A stretch of DNA of 64,000 bases. Source: Perlucidibaca aquatica. GTDB taxonomy: Bacteria > Pseudomonadota > Gammaproteobacteria > Pseudomonadales > Moraxellaceae. Within the stretch, counting starts at the first letter, position 1. Every line of letters starts with the position of its first letter. Both the position numbers and the translations under genes were made by a program. The notes beneath the pieces were generated by a model, which saw only the letters and a program-made list of their open reading frames with translations, made no database searches and was not told where the DNA came from. Location: the NCBI RefSeq assembly GCF_001676655.1, contig NZ_LZDB01000002.1:930001-994000 (forward strand). The letters run 5' to 3'. Shown here in pieces: positions 9,135-18,487 of the stretch.

Positions 9135-11009
9135 ATGAAGAAATCTACTACGGCACAATCCAGACCGAACTGGAGACGCTCATTGCTGAGCCTCGCCGTT
9201 GGCGCAGCACTGTTTACCCCAATGACGGCGATGGCCGTCGAGTTCGAGCTAAAAGATGGTGAAGTGACCGGTTCGTTAGATACCACGGTGAGTTATGGGG
9301 CTTTGTGGCGGGTAACCGCTCCACATAAAGAAAACTTAGCTATAGCCAATGGTGGCTCTAAGCCGAGTGCCAACTTTGATAATGGCAACCAAAATTATGA
9401 AAGAGGAGATCTAGTTTCTTCACTTTTTAAAATGAGTAATGACTTAGAATTAAATTATAAAAACTATGGTGCCTTTTTTCGAGTAGCATCATTTTACGAC
9501 CACTCAATTCAAAATAAAGACTTTGATCCTTTGAGATCAGATCAGCGTACACTTAGAAATCGAATAGGCCACGATTATGAAATACTCGACGCTTACATAC
9601 GTGGTTCATTTAATGTCGGTTCAAGAAAATTAGATGTTCGTGCTGGCAAACAGGTAATTAGTTGGGGAGAAAGCACATTTATTCCAAACGGCATTAATGT
9701 AATTAACCCAGTTGATGTTGCTAAACTTCGAGCTCCTGGTGCAGAACTAAAAGAAGCCTTCTTACCAGTCAACATGATTTGGCTCTCTCAAGAACTTTCA
9801 GACAACCTAACGATTGAAGCATTCAATCAATTTTCATTTAAGAAAACACGGCTAGAACCAAATGGTAGCTATTTTAGCACTAATGACTTTGCTTCACCTG
9901 GAGCAACACAAGTGCTTAGAGGCTCTGGCACACGTGATGAAGAAAATGCGAATATGCTTGGTCAAACTATATCCAGAACAGCAGATCGTGACGCAAAAAA
10001 TCAAGGTCAATATGGTTTTGCTTTAAGATTATTGACACCGGAAATTAATAACTCTGAGTTTGGTTTTTATTTCCTGAACTACCACAGCAGAACACCATTG
10101 ATCGGTGGTACAACTGGAAGCCTTGGGCCTGGTAATGTTCCAGTTGGACTGACTGGAGCTACAGACGCCACCTACTTTAATGAATATCCTGAAAATATAA
10201 AGTTATATGGGGTTAGCTTTTCAACATTAGGACCCCTAGGTATTGCGCTGCAAGGTGAGTACTCATATCGACCTAATCAACCGCTACAACTCGCTGCCCC
10301 TGACTTACTAGCAGAGCTTCTAACGAATGGATGTGCCAATACTAATACCGGTTTTGCACCTGACCAATGCACTAATGTTGCAGGTGGCAGCGGAACTCCA
10401 ATTCCAGCTGGAACAACCCTTGCTGGATTTAAACGAGTTAAGTTTCATCAGTTTCAAATGACAGGTACACAAACTTTAGGCCCGCAAATTGGCGCTGATC
10501 AAGTTGTAGTTGTTGCAGAAGCAGGCTACACCTATCTCGATCTCCCAGAAAATGTGCCCTTTAATGCGCCTGGTGTCGATTTTGGCTCAGGTCCTACTGG
10601 CCGTCCTGGTGCTCTGAGTGCGGCAGCTGCTAACGCGACAAGTCCATTGAAGTCAGGAACACTTACAACTAATTCCTATGGATATCGAACCGTCTTGCGA
10701 GCAGATTATAATAGTGCTGTTGGATCTATTAATCTCTCCCCAAGACTTGCATGGTCACATGATTTACGTGGAACGAGTCCATCTTTTGTTCAAGGAACTA
10801 AAGCAATTACTCTGGGGTTAACTGCAACTTATCAAAGTAATTTATCCGCTGATTTATCTTACACAAACTTCTTTGGTGGTGAAGGCTTTACAGGTGCTGC
10901 CACTGGAGGCGCTTCATCAACTACTCCAGGCGCCCAAATTGCAAGATCTACAAACAACCCCCTATCTGACCGCGACTTCATCGCCGCAACCGTCAGCTAC
11001 TCCTTCTAA
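9135..11009 (+). CDS. DUF1302 family outer-membrane protein
   Basis: 624-aa predicted exported protein of the DUF1302 family, which resembles beta-barrel outer-membrane proteins. It starts MKKSTTAQ, has a hydrophobic signal segment ending near AMA at about residue 34, is rich in aromatic alternating strands (for example YGFALRLLTPEINNSEFGF) and ends in Phe (ATVSYSF), as barrels do. ATG at 9135 is preferred to an in-frame TTG at 9117. The role is unproven; with DUF1329 partners the family is associated with handling hydrophobic compounds. The first 200 bp and last 50 bp have host composition, but about 9340-10960 is strikingly AT-rich (one 60-base line is 23% GC), so the gene looks mosaic. Confidence 0.9.
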   Translation: MKKSTTAQSRPNWRRSLLSLAVGAALFTPMTAMAVEFELKDGEVTGSLDTTVSYGALWRVTAPHKENLAIANGGSKPSANFDNGNQNYERGDLVSSLFKMSNDLELNYKNYGAFFRVASFYDHSIQNKDFDPLRSDQRTLRNRIGHDYEILDAYIRGSFNVGSRKLDVRAGKQVISWGESTFIPNGINVINPVDVAKLRAPGAELKEAFLPVNMIWLSQELSDNLTIEAFNQFSFKKTRLEPNGSYFSTNDFASPGATQVLRGSGTRDEENANMLGQTISRTADRDAKNQGQYGFALRLLTPEINNSEFGFYFLNYHSRTPLIGGTTGSLGPGNVPVGLTGATDATYFNEYPENIKLYGVSFSTLGPLGIALQGEYSYRPNQPLQLAAPDLLAELLTNGCANTNTGFAPDQCTNVAGGSGTPIPAGTTLAGFKRVKFHQFQMTGTQTLGPQIGADQVVVVAEAGYTYLDLPENVPFNAPGVDFGSGPTGRPGALSAAAANATSPLKSGTLTTNSYGYRTVLRADYNSAVGSINLSPRLAWSHDLRGTSPSFVQGTKAITLGLTATYQSNLSADLSYTNFFGGEGFTGAATGGASSTTPGAQIARSTNNPLSDRDFIAATVSYSF

Positions 11010-11036
11010 CCCTTGGCCTAAAAGAGAGACCTACTT

Positions 11037-12392
11037 ATGAAAGCCTTATCGAAAACCTTAATTGGCCTAGCGGTTGCGGCCGTGCTGTCTGGGCAGGCCA
11101 TGGCCGATGCCTCTCAGCTTGGCAAAACCCTCACACCTATGGGTGCTGAGGTAGCGGGCAACGCGGATGGCAGCATTCCGGCGTGGACCGGTGGTATTAA
11201 AAGCCCAGGCGCTGGCTACAAAGCCGGTGGTCATTACCCCGACCCCTATGCCGCTGACAAGCCCACGCTAACCATTACTGGCGCGAATGCCGATCAGTAC
11301 AAGAACCGCCTCAGCGCGGGTCAGTTGGCTATGCTGAAAAAGTATCCTTCGTGGAAGCTGAACGTGTATCCAACACGTCGCTCAGCCTCCTTCCCACAAG
11401 CGCATTACAACGAAACTATTGCTAACGCGAGCAAAGCGAAGTTGGCACCAGGTGGCAACGGTGTGCTAAACACGGATGGTGGTGTGCCGTTTGCCATTCC
11501 TGAAAACGGCTTGGAAGCCATTTGGAACCACTTGCTGCGCTACCGTGGCGACACCTATGCCACACAGTGGAGCCAAGCCGCCGTAACGCGTGATGGTTCC
11601 TACACCCCCGTTCGCTTCGAGTACGAGTACGATTTCGGCTACGGCAACTTGCAAAAATCTAAGGCCGAACGTGCTGGTGGCGGTGAGATGAAAATCTTCA
11701 ACTTCTTGCAAGAAGTGACTGCCCCTGCCCGTCTGGCTGGTCAGATTTTGCTCGTGCATGAGTTTGTTGACCAAGTCAGCACGCCGCGCCGCGCCTGGAC
11801 CTACAACCCAGGTCAACGTCGCGTTCGTTTGGCACCTAACGTTGCCTACGATAACCCCGGTACTGCTGCTGATGGCCTGCGTACCAACGATGACTTCCTG
11901 ATGTTCAACGGTGCTACTGACCGCTACAACTGGAAACTGCTGGGCAAGAAGGAAATGTACGTACCGTACAACTCCTACAAAATCAGCGGCAACAGCCTGA
12001 AAATGAGTGACGTACTGAAGCCAGGCCACATCAACCCAGACGCAGCACGCTATGAGCTGCACCGTGTTTGGGAAGTCGAGGCGACACTGAAGCCAGGCAC
12101 CAGCCATCAGTACACCAAGCGTAAGTTCTACATCGACGAAGACAGCTGGATGATCTTGATCACTGACAAGTACGATGCCCGCGGCCAACTCTGGCGCACA
12201 TCCGAACAGCACAACATCAACTATGCCGACTTGCCGATGCAGGCACCGAGCATTGAAGTTCACTATGATCTTCAGTCCGGCCGCTACCTCGCCATGGGTC
12301 TGCGTAACGATGAAAAGACTGTGTACACGCCCATCAAGCGTACTGATGCAGACTTCTCGCCAAACGGCTTGCGTCGCGCCGGTACACGCTAA
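11037..12392 (+). CDS. DUF1329 family exported protein
   Basis: 451 aa with a cleavable signal peptide ending AMA about residue 23, then the family-typical N-terminus LTPMGAEVAGNADGSIPAWT. DUF1329 proteins are predicted periplasmic, LolA/LolB-like or lipoprotein-receptor-like partners of DUF1302 proteins. This gene follows its DUF1302 neighbour by 27 bp, with GAGAG upstream of the ATG, so the two form an operon. Unlike that neighbour it is uniformly host-like in composition. The RND transporter and YCF48-like protein that often accompany the pair are not in the window. The function is inferred from context only. Confidence 0.93.
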   Translation: MKALSKTLIGLAVAAVLSGQAMADASQLGKTLTPMGAEVAGNADGSIPAWTGGIKSPGAGYKAGGHYPDPYAADKPTLTITGANADQYKNRLSAGQLAMLKKYPSWKLNVYPTRRSASFPQAHYNETIANASKAKLAPGGNGVLNTDGGVPFAIPENGLEAIWNHLLRYRGDTYATQWSQAAVTRDGSYTPVRFEYEYDFGYGNLQKSKAERAGGGEMKIFNFLQEVTAPARLAGQILLVHEFVDQVSTPRRAWTYNPGQRRVRLAPNVAYDNPGTAADGLRTNDDFLMFNGATDRYNWKLLGKKEMYVPYNSYKISGNSLKMSDVLKPGHINPDAARYELHRVWEVEATLKPGTSHQYTKRKFYIDEDSWMILITDKYDARGQLWRTSEQHNINYADLPMQAPSIEVHYDLQSGRYLAMGLRNDEKTVYTPIKRTDADFSPNGLRRAGTR

Positions 12393-12420
12393 TACTGAAG
12401 TCTAGTATTTAGCGCCAAAC

Positions 12421-12456
12421 AAAAAGCCCGAGTCGTGCAAACGATTCGGGCTTTTT
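12421..12456 (+). terminator. rho-independent terminator
   Basis: AAAAAGCCCGAGTCGT, loop GCAA, ACGATTCGGGCTTTTT: a 16-bp stem with one G-T pair, ending in T5 and starting in A5. It closes the DUF1302-DUF1329 operon and could also work in reverse for the convergent HiPIP gene. Confidence 0.95.
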
Positions 12457-12475
12457 AATGCGTTCCAATTGGGCG

Positions 12476-12775
12476 TTAAGCTTTTTTAACCCACGCCGTG
12501 CACCAACCATTGCCAGCAACTAGCTTGCCCCCAAACAGTGGACAGACTGCTTTGGCATCCGTGGCTTTACCTTGATAGAAATTGCAGTTTTTACAGGCTT
12601 GCCCTGCAACAAACTTAGGTGACTTCACCGCTTTTACATTCGCTTTGTAGCCCAGAGCTACCGCGTTCGGATCCGTTTCAGACACCGTTGCTGGTGCAGC
12701 AAACGCTGCGGGAGCAGCGGCCAGCCCGATACAAGCTGCTGGAATCATTTTGATAAAATTACGACGCGTCGTCAT
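12476..12775 (-). CDS. high-potential iron-sulfur protein (HiPIP)
   Basis: 99-aa periplasmic [4Fe-4S] electron carrier. The N-terminus TTRRNFIKM is a Tat-type signal, followed by a hydrophobic stretch and an AFA cleavage site near residue 27. The four cluster cysteines are Cys61, Cys64, Cys78 and Cys92 in a CX2C-X13-C-X13-C arrangement with the terminal GWCTAW typical of HiPIPs. The Tat signal fits export after cluster insertion. HiPIPs shuttle electrons to terminal oxidases or reaction centres; the partner is not identifiable here. A GGGGGAAG stretch precedes the ATG. The gene stands alone. Confidence 0.96.
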   Translation of the reverse strand: MTTRRNFIKMIPAACIGLAAAPAAFAAPATVSETDPNAVALGYKANVKAVKSPKFVAGQACKNCNFYQGKATDAKAVCPLFGGKLVAGNGWCTAWVKKA

Positions 12776-12918
12776 GGTCTTCCCCCGTCATCAAGAATAT
12801 GGCCTATTTCCAACACATTTATTGTGGGCTTTGCGGCAATGCTCGCGATTGGACAGCGGGGAACAAAAAGAAAAAAGTCAGCCGCTCGGCAAAGGGCGAT
12901 GAAGAGGCGCTCAGGCTT

Positions 12919-14373
12919 CTAGCGAAGCACTTCGGTATCTAAGGGTTGGGCCAAAATCCAAAGCCCAAACACCGTGAATGCCATCATCAACACCAGTAGC
13001 GGTACCTGGCTAATCCACACCTGTTGAGATGTTGCATATAAGCGCTTCGCCACCTCATGAGCTACAAATACGCTAGCGATATGGCCCAATAAAATAAGAC
13101 CCACTTGCAGATGCCACACCCAGCTCATGTCCAGTAAAACGCCCGATGTTTGCGTGGCCACAAGCCCTAGCACGTTCCAGCCAACGCCCAAGGGATCACT
13201 GAGTAGTGAGAAAATCTGCGGCCCCTGCCCCAAGACTAGCGTGAAGTAATGAGTGAAATGATAGACCACCACAATAGGCAGCAACGAATAACTAAAGCGA
13301 TATAGCGCACCTTCCAACGACTCAGTACGTCGTGTGAGCAGGCACATTAGCCCTAAACAACCGGCAAAAATTAGCCAATAAATAAACGGGGAAAGCACCA
13401 ACGCAAGACTCTGATACACCGCATACAGCGGCTTCAGGGTGCTGTATGCGGTCACCAAATTATGGCCTAGCCAGGGCGATAGCCACGCAAAGACATCTTG
13501 CCAATACAGTAAGGCCCAACTCTGCGTGTTATGAAGACCATCGAATGCCGTGGAACTGAGCATGAATAAAATAAATACCACTTCACTCATGCTGGAAGGC
13601 CGAGACTCCATTAAGCCCGCACCGGGCCAACGCAGACGCCAACCTGCTGGAGCGCCCTGCTCTGCTCTGCAATAACTGACGGGCGCCAGCTTGCCCAGCA
13701 AGCGCAGCATCACACTGAAAAACTCAACGTAACGGAACCATGCCGAGGCACCCACGCTATAAACGCCCAGCACGTTCAACAGGCTATAGGCCAATAATGC
13801 AGCGGATAGTTGCCAGGGGGTTAGCTCTGCAAATAACTCCAACCAAATAAAGCTGATATAGAGCACAACCGCAGGCCAATACGACCATTTTTCGGGGTAG
13901 GCAAAGCGCGCTTTTCTGATACCAGCCAAAAGGGTCTGCCACGGATTTATCAGGCTAAAAATGTCGCCGACAATCACGGTGGCATAGGCCAAACCTAACA
14001 CAAAGACGATCCAAAAGAGCGTCATGTTGATGTTGCGATACGCATCTTGCGTGCCGAAAAAGCCGCTCACTATCGTGAGGACCAAGGCGCTTAATGCGAT
14101 GAGCCGAAGCCCCCATAGCACACACAAAGCCGGCCTAGAAAACGCATGGTAGTGTGCCTGCGAGGGCACTTCAGGATGGTCTCGCTTGGGCTGACTTGAT
14201 AGCGCAGCCAACGCCAGAAACGACAACAGCAGCGCCGCAGCTGACGCCCAACCATACAGCCAAAACGGCACTGGCAAGGTATAGAGCTTGCCAAACGAAT
14301 GCCCATACGCTGGCGCTGTGAGCAAGCTCACAGCAACCAAGCCAACGGCCTTAGGAAACCACGCCATAGGCAT
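12919..14373 (-). CDS. FedA-like polytopic membrane protein
   Basis: 484-aa integral membrane protein with roughly a dozen hydrophobic segments. Its N-terminal region, AYGHSFGKLYTLPVPFWLYG followed by a long hydrophobic helix, resembles the start of proteins annotated as fenitrothion hydrolase (FedA type), a poorly understood membrane family found mostly in actinobacteria and some proteobacteria. I recognise the family pattern but would not predict the reaction. The ATG overlaps the TAA of the upstream LVIVD lipoprotein gene (TAATG), so the two are probably translated together and may form one envelope complex. An alternative ATG lies two codons in. Confidence 0.75.
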   Translation of the reverse strand: MPMAWFPKAVGLVAVSLLTAPAYGHSFGKLYTLPVPFWLYGWASAAALLLSFLALAALSSQPKRDHPEVPSQAHYHAFSRPALCVLWGLRLIALSALVLTIVSGFFGTQDAYRNINMTLFWIVFVLGLAYATVIVGDIFSLINPWQTLLAGIRKARFAYPEKWSYWPAVVLYISFIWLELFAELTPWQLSAALLAYSLLNVLGVYSVGASAWFRYVEFFSVMLRLLGKLAPVSYCRAEQGAPAGWRLRWPGAGLMESRPSSMSEVVFILFMLSSTAFDGLHNTQSWALLYWQDVFAWLSPWLGHNLVTAYSTLKPLYAVYQSLALVLSPFIYWLIFAGCLGLMCLLTRRTESLEGALYRFSYSLLPIVVVYHFTHYFTLVLGQGPQIFSLLSDPLGVGWNVLGLVATQTSGVLLDMSWVWHLQVGLILLGHIASVFVAHEVAKRLYATSQQVWISQVPLLVLMMAFTVFGLWILAQPLDTEVLR

Positions 14374-15974
14374 TATCGGCGTGTCGGTTTAGGTGCCGTT
14401 GGGCCTGCGGATGGCGTGAAAGCCAAAATTTGAAACCCCGCGCTATAACTCGCAATCCAGATATGACCCGTTTCTGGGCGATAGCGCACATAGGTCGGCA
14501 CCGCATCCCAACGCGCGGCGGAGCTACCAAAAAACTCGGCCAAGGGCACGATCGGCGTTTTTGGATTTGGAACTGGGTGCCAATAAGCAATCTCTTTGGG
14601 TTGCGCTGGATTGCGGATATCCCAAACCCGAAGACCGCCGGTGTAATGCGTGGTGAATAGCGTGGTGGCATTTTGCACATCATCAAAACCGACATAATGA
14701 GCCGAATAGTTGGCCACATCGATCTCAGTCTGTAGGCACTTAGCCGGATCATTCACCTCCAATTTGATGTCGGAGACTTTGACCGGATTTGCTTCATCGG
14801 TGATGTCAATAATCCGCCCGTGTGCCCAAGGGCATACACCCGCCGTAGGCCACTCATCACTGGAATAGAGATAGGTTCGACCGCCGTTACGGAACCAGCG
14901 GGCCGTGTGTGACCCCGCCGTTGGCGCTTCACCAATGAGCACATTCGTCCAAGGCAAAAAGCTGATTTGAGGCGGTGCCGCACCGATTAAGAACGGTGCC
15001 GGCGGCGTGCTGCGGTTGTGCAGCGACGACACGTCATAAATGCCCAAGCCGTTTTGCCCCACTGCCGGGCCATTCGGTAACCCCACACCCAGGGCAATAA
15101 AACCAAATTGCGCAAGATATAAGCGATTACCGTCCGGACTTAAGCCGCAGTCATGGCCTGCTGGGGCAAATAACTGAATCAGCTTAGGGTCGTTGATATT
15201 GTCTAAGTTAATGGCGGCATTAGTGCTAATCGAGCTAGTGGCATAGGCCGTACGGCCATCGTCACTCAAACACAAGGCATGGCCAGCAAAAGGCAGACCG
15301 AGATCCAAGCTATCTAAACCGCCAGGAATGCCTTGCAAAATTTGGGATAGCACGGGAATTTTAGGCAGCGTTAAACCGAGGCCTAAGTTAATTGAAGCGG
15401 TTAGTTTAGGGTTACGACAATCTCGCGCATCGTAAACATCAAACGCCGTTCCCCCACCGCGTGTAGCCACAATAATTTTACGTTGTTGATTCGCTTGCAA
15501 CGACTCGTGAGGTGCCAGCATCGCTGGGCTTTGAAGGATATTAATTAGCTTGGGATTAGCTGGGTTGGCAGCATCAATGACTGCCATACCATTCAGCGGA
15601 TTAAACTTGGGATCGGCATAGGGTGAGGCTAATGGCCCGAAAATCTGGCCCGGCGACGTCGTGGTGACATAGGCACAATCGTCAATCCAGGCCATAGAGA
15701 AATTGGCACCACGATCTAAAATCGTATTCTGACCGACCAACTTTAGGCCTTTACGGTAGCCCTTTGCCGAGTCGCCATTGAGCTGACTGGCCATCGGAAT
15801 TTGTCCCTGTAAGCCCGGTTCAAGACGATCAACCGCAGAGTATTCAGGGCCTAAATTGGCGCTGGGTGTTGGCGAAGCAGGAGAAGAGGATTCATCGCCA
15901 CAGGCGGTTAAAAAAGGCAAAAAGACAAATAAAACTAAGAAACCAACATGACGCGCGAACGGGGTCCTTTTCAC
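14373..15974 (-). CDS. LVIVD-repeat beta-propeller lipoprotein
   Basis: 533-aa predicted lipoprotein. The signal peptide ends in the lipobox LTAC (Cys near 25), followed by GDESSS. Four LVIVD-type blades are visible, for example GMAVIDAANPANPKLINI, TAFDVYDARDCRNPKL, GRIIDITDEANPVKVSDI and LRVWDIRNPAQPKEIAYW, which fold as a beta-propeller on the cell surface or in the periplasm. The start is GTG at 15974, supported by AGAGG about nine bases upstream. Repeats of this kind mediate protein-protein or ligand contact, and no catalytic residues are evident. It is translationally coupled to the FedA-like membrane protein downstream. Confidence 0.85.
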   Translation of the reverse strand: MKRTPFARHVGFLVLFVFLPFLTACGDESSSPASPTPSANLGPEYSAVDRLEPGLQGQIPMASQLNGDSAKGYRKGLKLVGQNTILDRGANFSMAWIDDCAYVTTTSPGQIFGPLASPYADPKFNPLNGMAVIDAANPANPKLINILQSPAMLAPHESLQANQQRKIIVATRGGGTAFDVYDARDCRNPKLTASINLGLGLTLPKIPVLSQILQGIPGGLDSLDLGLPFAGHALCLSDDGRTAYATSSISTNAAINLDNINDPKLIQLFAPAGHDCGLSPDGNRLYLAQFGFIALGVGLPNGPAVGQNGLGIYDVSSLHNRSTPPAPFLIGAAPPQISFLPWTNVLIGEAPTAGSHTARWFRNGGRTYLYSSDEWPTAGVCPWAHGRIIDITDEANPVKVSDIKLEVNDPAKCLQTEIDVANYSAHYVGFDDVQNATTLFTTHYTGGLRVWDIRNPAQPKEIAYWHPVPNPKTPIVPLAEFFGSSAARWDAVPTYVRYRPETGHIWIASYSAGFQILAFTPSAGPTAPKPTRR

Positions 15975-16047
15975 AGTGAAGGCCTCTTATGTAATTAAGC
16001 CGTGACTTTACGAAAAAATTTAGCCGCACAATGTTGTATTTGTGTGA

Positions 16048-16377
16048 TCAGGCACTGTCATGCAACAACTTCGATTGCATCAACGTATCTGACAATTCTT
16101 GAATCAAAGGCGTAAGCGCAGTGTTCGGACCATCGGTATCCCATAGGCGTTCAATTTCACGCGCCATATCCCCCACACGCTCTTGATCCACCAGTGCTGC
16201 TACGCCCGCCAAACCGTGAATACTAAGTTTTAACGCAGGTAACCACTGCGCAGGTTCAATCTGTTGACTCTCTGACCAAGCTAAAAAAAAGGCAGGGGCG
16301 CGCTTACACCAGAAATGGCGATTAAACTCCGCCAACATCTGTTGCCATTCCTCATCGTCTACCAAATCAGAAGCCAT
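16048..16377 (-). CDS. Hpt-domain phosphotransfer protein
   Basis: 109-aa helical protein. The segment LSIHGLAGVAALVDQERVGD matches the Hpt phosphotransfer signature, with His54 as the likely phospho-acceptor and the following Gly, as in HxLxG motifs. No other domain is present. It is the third partner expected in a phosphorelay, and lies on the same strand as the response regulator and histidine kinase further upstream, separated from them only by a TadG-like gene (26 bp away). Recognition rests on the short His motif and the helical pattern. Confidence 0.72.
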   Translation of the reverse strand: MASDLVDDEEWQQMLAEFNRHFWCKRAPAFFLAWSESQQIEPAQWLPALKLSIHGLAGVAALVDQERVGDMAREIERLWDTDGPNTALTPLIQELSDTLMQSKLLHDSA

Positions 16378-16403
16378 AAACCTCTCCGCGCCGCAGTTTC
16401 AAA

Positions 16404-18452
16404 TTAATGTACTAGTTTTACGCCACCACTACTGCCGCAGCTCATCGTTGCACCAACATCTGTTGTGGCTAAATCAATGCCTAAATTATTAACCAGCATG
16501 GTCGTTAGCGGGGACAAAAGAGGCGAGAGAACGGTGCTGACAGCTTGTTTTAACAAGGCAATGACAGCATCCATAGTGCTTCCTGCGCCAACCAATAAAC
16601 TACCTAGTCCGTTCCCACTACCCGATGGCCGATACATTTCAATCGTAGGCCCAGCTAACGTGCTGGTGAGACTATTGATAATATTCTGGGACGATAAGGA
16701 TTGAAATGCCGGGGCTTCATATAGCTCTGGCAAGTTACTCGCGGCAGGCGTTTGATAAACAAGCAGAGCCGAAGTTTGCGCCACTGGCACATCCGCTTTA
16801 AGTCCCAAGCCGCCTCCGGCATAGGGCGTACGCACGCAGTTACTGGTACTACAAATGCCAAGCAAACAAGTCACCGTGCATTGCTTTTTGCCAATATCAA
16901 CGAGGGAGATAGGATTTACTGCAGGCGCCGATGTCGATGCAAAAACCAAACTTTGTGCATTAGCAGCACTACTCCCCATGCTGCCGATACGTAAATTGGT
17001 CGCGGCAGTTTTGGCGTTCACTGAGAGCGACTTGTTGGTTCCATTACACAAATAATCCGTTACCCTCGCCTCACCTGCCCCCACATCTAAGTTCACATCA
17101 AAACGAAACGTAGGCGGAAGGATAATTGGGTCTACAAAAGTCTGCTGACAGCCTACACAAATCAGCGAGCCGAGCACGCCATTGAGATTAAGCGATAACA
17201 AATTATTGAGTAGCGTAGTGAGCGAAGACAGCGTCCCACTCAATGTACTTAGCAGTGTATTAACGATACTCGTAAGCGTGCTGCTTAAATTAACCGACAT
17301 CAACAGCCTAACCTGTGCGGATCTAACATAAATTCTATTAGGACTATCATTGATAGGTAAATATGACTCAGCACGCGCAAGTTCGGGATCACCAATGGAG
17401 GATAACAGCGGCGGCTCAATCACTTTTAATTTAACATCTATCGTAGTACCGCCTACGGTAATCGGAATAGTCGCTGTAACAGCATTATTTTTGTTAGCTA
17501 ACTGAATAATTCCTTGAACAAGGTGAAATAACTGAAGCTCAGCTGCTGCGCCCGTGTAGTTACCGCCATTTTGCAGCTTAATTAACTCACCTACATTCAA
17601 ATCAGTAGGCGCAATCTGTGATGCTACAAGCAACTCATCTAATGCTACGATAGCATCTAAAGCATTAATCGTTACTTGGGGCGTACCAATTTGTTCATCA
17701 ATAACATCTATAGCTGCTTGAATTAACTCGCCAGTCGTAAAATTGGCAGTTAGAACGTCTTCATAATTACCGACCGCTAAGCCTGCATTAATAGCCAATT
17801 TATCAAGAAACTTAAAAATATCAATTTCGGTATGAATAAGGCCATTCCATGCACCCACTGAAATATTTAAATTGCCACCTAACATGCCGCCAAAAATACT
17901 GCTTAAAAGCTGAGCTCGGCTATTTTGAGTAATATTAACATTTAATAGGGTACTCTTAAGTGTTAATGCAGCCAATCCTGAGCCACTATTCGTTGCCACC
18001 GCACTTGCTTCCATCGTAATTTTATCTTTAAAAATACCGCCAGCAATAAGACTTCCAGCAACTGACTCACGGACTACCACACGGACTGCTGTATCAGAAG
18101 CACCAATAGGGCTAGTAATTAAATTTCTAATGCCCAGTGTAGTGCCAACCTGACCACAACTAACCGTAAGTGTTTTGGTTGCTGAGAGAATAAAATTATT
18201 CCTTATTAAACTTTGTTGTGCATATTGTGTGGCTGTCTGATCTGAGCATTTGCCTTTACGCGCAAGCACTTCGATGGCTGCCATATCAGCCACTCGTTGT
18301 AAATTGCGTTTAGACATATATAGCCGACCTGTATCGACTACCAAAGCCAAACTAAGTACTGCAAGCATCATGAAACCAACCGCGAGGAATAAAACAGCCC
18401 CTTTCTCTCGCGAGAAGGCCATAATATATCCTCTATTGTTTATTGTTTTCAT
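16404..18452 (-). CDS. TadG-like Tad pilus-associated protein, second copy
   Basis: 682-aa paralogue of the TadG encoded at 34.6-36.6 kb. The N-terminus has the TadG membrane anchor (GAVLFLAVGFMMLAVLSLAL) and the VDTGRLY-x3-R-x-LQRVADMAAIE block. Similarity continues to the end, where LATTDVGATMSCGSSGGVKL parallels the other copy's LAETEVAGQLSC. ATG at 18452 is chosen because GGAGG stands five bases upstream; a second ATG at 18422 also has an AGAGGA site. The protein is expected to be anchored in the inner membrane with a large extracytoplasmic part. It sits between signalling genes rather than in the pilus operon, and its DNA is AT-richer than its paralogue. Confidence 0.85.
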   Translation of the reverse strand: MKTINNRGYIMAFSREKGAVLFLAVGFMMLAVLSLALVVDTGRLYMSKRNLQRVADMAAIEVLARKGKCSDQTATQYAQQSLIRNNFILSATKTLTVSCGQVGTTLGIRNLITSPIGASDTAVRVVVRESVAGSLIAGGIFKDKITMEASAVATNSGSGLAALTLKSTLLNVNITQNSRAQLLSSIFGGMLGGNLNISVGAWNGLIHTEIDIFKFLDKLAINAGLAVGNYEDVLTANFTTGELIQAAIDVIDEQIGTPQVTINALDAIVALDELLVASQIAPTDLNVGELIKLQNGGNYTGAAAELQLFHLVQGIIQLANKNNAVTATIPITVGGTTIDVKLKVIEPPLLSSIGDPELARAESYLPINDSPNRIYVRSAQVRLLMSVNLSSTLTSIVNTLLSTLSGTLSSLTTLLNNLLSLNLNGVLGSLICVGCQQTFVDPIILPPTFRFDVNLDVGAGEARVTDYLCNGTNKSLSVNAKTAATNLRIGSMGSSAANAQSLVFASTSAPAVNPISLVDIGKKQCTVTCLLGICSTSNCVRTPYAGGGLGLKADVPVAQTSALLVYQTPAASNLPELYEAPAFQSLSSQNIINSLTSTLAGPTIEMYRPSGSGNGLGSLLVGAGSTMDAVIALLKQAVSTVLSPLLSPLTTMLVNNLGIDLATTDVGATMSCGSSGGVKLVH

Positions 18453-18487
18453 ACATGCCTCCAACCACACTTAAAACAACAAGACGA

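Noticed and set aside
11466-12263. 265-codon open frame antisense to the DUF1329 gene
   Set aside because: The DUF1329 frame is strongly supported by family motifs; the reverse frame has no ribosome-binding site or known domain.
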